DNA from: an uncultured Phenylobacterium sp.
Lineage (GTDB): Bacteria > Pseudomonadota > Alphaproteobacteria > Caulobacterales > Caulobacteraceae
Length of the DNA: 7,885 bases
Direction of reading: 5' to 3'
Assembly: GCA_945952355.1 (NCBI GenBank)
Contig: CAMFIW010000104.1
Coordinates: 1 to 7,885 of the forward strand
Under the pieces are notes generated by a model. It was not told the DNA's origin, made no database searches, and worked only from the letters and a program-made list of their open reading frames with translations. Every line of letters starts with the position of its first letter. Position 1 is the first letter of the stretch. Position numbers and translations under genes: made by a program. Positions 5,565-7,885 of this stretch are shown here, piece after piece.

Positions 5565-5627
5565 GGCGCAACCGGTGCTGCGCCAAGTTGTCGCCACAAG
5601 AACACCGTTCGTGTTACAGGCTTTATC
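5565..5627 (+). promoter_or_regulatory. Inverted repeats and -10-like element before the ATPase gene
   Basis: Three elements lie in a row. GGCGCA (5565-5570) and TGCGCC (5579-5584) form a perfect 6-bp inverted repeat around 8 nt that include ACCGGT. AACAC (5601-5605) and GTGTT (5611-5615) form a 5-bp inverted repeat around 5 nt, a typical operator size. GCTTTATC (5620-5627) matches seven of eight positions of the Caulobacter -10 consensus, but the -35 at 10-14 nt upstream is poor. An operator overlapping a weak promoter that needs an activator would fit. A T6 run (5647-5652) follows with only a weak hairpin and is not called a terminator. Confidence 0.3.
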
Positions 5628-5679
5628 TCTGGCCCTGACCGTTCGGTTTTTTAGATGACGCAGCGCGAAATAGCGTGCC

Positions 5680-5685
5680 AGGAGG
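5680..5685 (+). promoter_or_regulatory. Ribosome-binding site deciding the ATPase start
   Basis: AGGAGG lies 4 nt before GTG at 5690. The in-frame GTG at 5675 overlaps the upstream side and has no Shine-Dalgarno sequence. The start is therefore placed at 5690, giving the N-terminus MSWIDRILGRG. Confidence 0.7.
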
Positions 5686-5689
5686 CGCC

Positions 5690-7108
5690 GTGAGCTGGAT
5701 AGACAGAATTCTGGGTCGCGGACCTAAGTCCAAGGCCCAGACGGCCAAGCCCCTGGCGAACTCGATCATGACCGCGCAGGTGCCCGTGGACGCGGCGGCC
5801 CGCAAGCCGGGGTCGCTGCTGCCATCGTTCCCGAAGTTCCAGTCGACCGCCGGCGACCAGCTGAGCCCCAAGCTCTCCGACCGCTTCGGCGCGGCGCGCA
5901 TGAAGCTGCGCGCGGCCTTCACGCCCTCGCAGCCGGTCGTCGACCGGCGCATGTTCGCCGGCCGGGTCGAGGTGCTCACCACCCTGATCCGCAGCCTCGA
6001 GGACCAGCGCGTCCACGTGGTGCTCTACGGCGAGCGCGGCATCGGCAAGACCAGCCTGGTCCACGTGCTGGCCCAGGCCGCGCGCGACGCCCGCTACATC
6101 GTCATCTACTCGTCCTGCGGCGCGACCTCGAACTTCGACGAGCTGTTCCGCGCCGTGGCGGCCGAGATTCCGCTGCTGTTCCATTCGGGCTTCGCGCCCA
6201 CCGCCGCCGAGGCCGAGCGCGGCCAGTCGGTAGCCGACCTGCTGCCGGCCGGCGAAGTCTCGCCCCGCCAGGTCTCCGACGTGTTCGCCAAGATCATCGG
6301 CACGCGCGTCCTCATCATCCTGGACGAGTTCGACATTTGCAACTCGACCGAGTTCCGCCGCAACATCGCCGAGCTGATCAAGAACCTGTCCGACCGCTCG
6401 GTGCGTGTGCAGCTCGTGATCGCCGGCGTGGCCGGCGACCTGACCGAGCTCGTCGAGCACATCCCGTCGATCCGCCGGAACATCTTCGCCCTGCAGGTGC
6501 CGAAGATGGCCACCAGCGAAATTCATCACCTGATCGAGAACGGCCAGTCGATCTCCGGCGTGAGCTTCGAGCCCCCGGCGATGGATTTCATCACATCGGT
6601 CTCGAACGGCTCGCCCTACATCGCCTGCCTGCTCAGCCACCACTCCGGTCTCGCCGCGGTGGACAAGGGCCGCCTGAAGATCGGCGTCGACGACGTGTCG
6701 GTCGCCGTCGACCAGGCCCTCGCCGAGTTCCAGGGCCGCATTTCGCGCCCCTCGCAGGTGCAGATCGAGAAGCTGACCAAGAACGGCGTGCGCCAGATCC
6801 TCGGGATGCTGGCTGGCGCTTCGATGTTCAATGGCGGCCGCTTCGACGCCGCCGACATCGACGTGCTGTATCCGAGCGCCGCGAACGCCGCCAATTGCCG
6901 CGAGGTGATCGAGGAGCTGACCGCCAAGGGCATCCTGCTCGAAGCGGTGGAAGACGAATACGGCCGCAGCTATCGGTTCCAGGAAGAGGCTGTTCCGCCC
7001 TACCTGTGGATCCTGGCCGCCCAGAAGCGGTTCCTCGACAGCGCCAAGCCGTCGCCGGGGAAGGGTGAGGCGGCCCCGCCCGCCGCCCGCGCCGCGGCCC
7101 GCAGCTAG
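5690..7108 (+). CDS. P-loop (AAA/STAND-like) ATPase of unknown role
   Basis: This is a 472-residue soluble protein with no membrane span or signal peptide seen. Residues 1-85 are polar and probably flexible. FAGR (89-92) precedes the nucleotide-binding domain, as in AAA_16/Orc-like ATPases. Walker A is GERGIGKTS (114-122) and Walker B is VLIILDEFD (207-215), with the Asp-Glu expected for ATP hydrolysis. The strand VQLVIAGVAGD (240-250) occupies the sensor 1 position, with Gly where a polar residue is common. IRRN (261-264) could hold a trans-acting arginine. The C-terminal part (about 360-440) looks helical and could be a winged helix, and the final 20 residues are Ala/Pro-rich. Such ATPases act as regulators or molecular switches, but no effector domain is visible. 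The gene lies 79 nt before the dTDP-glucose dehydratase gene, suggesting a link to surface glycan synthesis; this is inference. Confidence 0.85.
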   Translation: MSWIDRILGRGPKSKAQTAKPLANSIMTAQVPVDAAARKPGSLLPSFPKFQSTAGDQLSPKLSDRFGAARMKLRAAFTPSQPVVDRRMFAGRVEVLTTLIRSLEDQRVHVVLYGERGIGKTSLVHVLAQAARDARYIVIYSSCGATSNFDELFRAVAAEIPLLFHSGFAPTAAEAERGQSVADLLPAGEVSPRQVSDVFAKIIGTRVLIILDEFDICNSTEFRRNIAELIKNLSDRSVRVQLVIAGVAGDLTELVEHIPSIRRNIFALQVPKMATSEIHHLIENGQSISGVSFEPPAMDFITSVSNGSPYIACLLSHHSGLAAVDKGRLKIGVDDVSVAVDQALAEFQGRISRPSQVQIEKLTKNGVRQILGMLAGASMFNGGRFDAADIDVLYPSAANAANCREVIEELTAKGILLEAVEDEYGRSYRFQEEAVPPYLWILAAQKRFLDSAKPSPGKGEAAPPAARAAARS

Positions 7109-7130
7109 ACCGACGCGCATCCAGGGCTTA

Positions 7131-7153
7131 TGCGCCGCCTCACCCGCGGCGCA
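7131..7153 (+). other. Perfect 8-bp hairpin between the ATPase gene and rmlB
   Basis: TGCGCCGC (7131-7138) and GCGGCGCA (7146-7153) pair perfectly around a 7-nt loop. No T run follows, so it is not a classical terminator. It lies in the 79-nt gap and could reduce read-through into rmlB, stabilise an mRNA end, or bind a regulator as DNA. Confidence 0.35.
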
Positions 7154-7187
7154 CGGCCATGGGACTTGAGACACGGGGATTGAAGGC

Positions 7188-7885
7188 GTGCGGATACTGG
7201 TCACCGGCGGCGCCGGGTTCATCGGGTCGGCCCTGGTCCGACACCTGATCGCCAACACCGATCATCAGGTGCTGAACCTGGACAAGCTCACCTATGCGGG
7301 CGACCTGCGCTCCCTGCAGGGCGCGGCGGCGTCCAACCGCTACCAGTTCGTGCAGGCCGACATCTGCGACGGCGGCGCCCTGCGCGGAGCGCTCGCCGAG
7401 TTCCGGCCGGACGTCGTCACCCATCTGGCGGCCGAATCCCATGTCGACCGCTCGATCGATGGACCGGGGACCTTCATCCAGACCAACGTGGTCGGCACCT
7501 TCAGCATGCTGTCCGAGGTTTTGGCCTACTGGAAAGGCCTCGACGTCGCGGCGCGCGAGGCGTTCCGCTTCCATCACATCTCGACCGACGAGGTGTTCGG
7601 CTCGCTGGGCGACGACGGCTTCTTCACCGAGACCACCGCCTACGACCCGCGCTCGCCCTATTCGGCCTCCAAGGCCTCCTCGGACCATCTGGTGCGGGCC
7701 TGGCAGCACACCTATGGCCTGCCCACCCTGATCACCAACTGTTCAAACAACTACGGTCCCTACCATTTCCCGGAGAAGCTGATCCCACTGATGGTGATCA
7801 AGAGCCTCGCCGGCGAGCCGCTGCCCGTCTACGGCCAGGGCGCCAATGTGCGCGACTGGCTCTATGTGGACGACCACGCCCGCGC
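7188..7885 (+). CDS. rmlB: dTDP-glucose 4,6-dehydratase, 3' end outside window
   Basis: RmlB (RfbB) converts dTDP-glucose to dTDP-4-keto-6-deoxyglucose with tightly bound NAD+, the second step toward dTDP-L-rhamnose and related sugars of O-antigen, capsule and exopolysaccharide. The 232 visible residues are those of an extended short-chain dehydrogenase. They show the Rossmann motif VTGGAGFIG (5-13), LDKLTYAG (31-38), [12 protein letters not shown] (79-90), the catalytic STDEVFG (132-138, Thr133-Asp134-Glu135) and YSASK (Tyr158, Lys162). These are followed by [17 protein letters not shown] (184-200) and [11 protein letters not shown] (221-231). The GTG start is set by the family N-terminus MRILVTGG, with GGGGA at 7175-7179 upstream by 8 nt. 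About a third of the protein lies beyond the window. The rmlA, rmlC and rmlD genes often adjoin it and may follow. Confidence 0.95.
   Translation, partial: MRILVTGGAGFIGSALVRHLIANTDHQVLNLDKLTYAGDLRSLQGAAASNRYQFVQADICDGGALRGALAEFRPDVVTHLAAESHVDRSIDGPGTFIQTNVVGTFSMLSEVLAYWKGLDVAAREAFRFHHISTDEVFGSLGDDGFFTETTAYDPRSPYSASKASSDHLVRAWQHTYGLPTLITNCSNNYGPYHFPEKLIPLMVIKSLAGEPLPVYGQGANVRDWLYVDDHAR

Noticed and set aside
5635..5655. Possible intrinsic terminator with a T6 run before the ATPase gene
   Set aside because: The stem before the T run is only three to four pairs with a very small loop, too weak for a confident terminator call.
5651..7258. A 535-codon open frame on the - strand opposite the ATPase and the start of rmlB
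   Set aside because: It is antisense to two genes with clear catalytic motifs. Its product is low-complexity and its frame mirrors their codon bias.

Overview
The window is about 7.9 kb of GC-rich, densely coded chromosomal DNA. It reads as an alphaproteobacterium of the Caulobacteraceae type (Caulobacter or Phenylobacterium-like). This placement rests on protein resemblance, on a promoter candidate matching the Caulobacter housekeeping pattern, and on a CtrA-like box. All were recognised by eye, so the genus is not fixed. No tRNA, rRNA, insertion sequence, CRISPR array or other clear sign of transfer was seen.

Region 1 (1-1892, + strand) is a translation and secretion block: the 3' two thirds of ffh (SRP GTPase), rpsP (ribosomal protein bS16 with a long Ala/Glu/Pro tail) and rimM (30S maturation factor). 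The genes are 18-29 nt apart, each with a clear Shine-Dalgarno sequence, and are very probably co-transcribed.

Region 2 (1893-3897) interrupts the common rpsP-rimM-trmD-rplS order. It holds an isochorismatase-family hydrolase (+), an AT-rich stretch with a good promoter candidate, and a 32-residue single-span membrane peptide (+). After that come two GC-rich hairpins in a convergent junction and tesB (acyl-CoA thioesterase II) on the - strand. A short divergent spacer with a 12-bp perfect palindrome separates tesB from trmD.

Region 3 (3898-5096, + strand) resumes the ribosome and tRNA block with trmD (tRNA m1G37 methyltransferase) and rplS (bL19). It ends at a textbook intrinsic terminator.

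Region 4 (5097-7885, + strand) appears to be envelope or polysaccharide related. It holds a small hydrophobic membrane protein resembling the XrtV sorting-system accessory family, a 472-residue P-loop ATPase of unknown role preceded by a structured regulatory region, and the start of a dTDP-glucose 4,6-dehydratase gene (rmlB/rfbB) that runs off the window. The rmlB product feeds dTDP-sugar synthesis for surface glycans, so the ATPase may serve the same locus, but that is inference from position only.

Most genes are ordinary housekeeping genes. The points of most interest are the split ribosomal operon, the unannotated-size 32-residue membrane peptide with its own promoter candidate, and the small membrane protein, ATPase and rmlB cluster with its CtrA-like box and inverted repeats.
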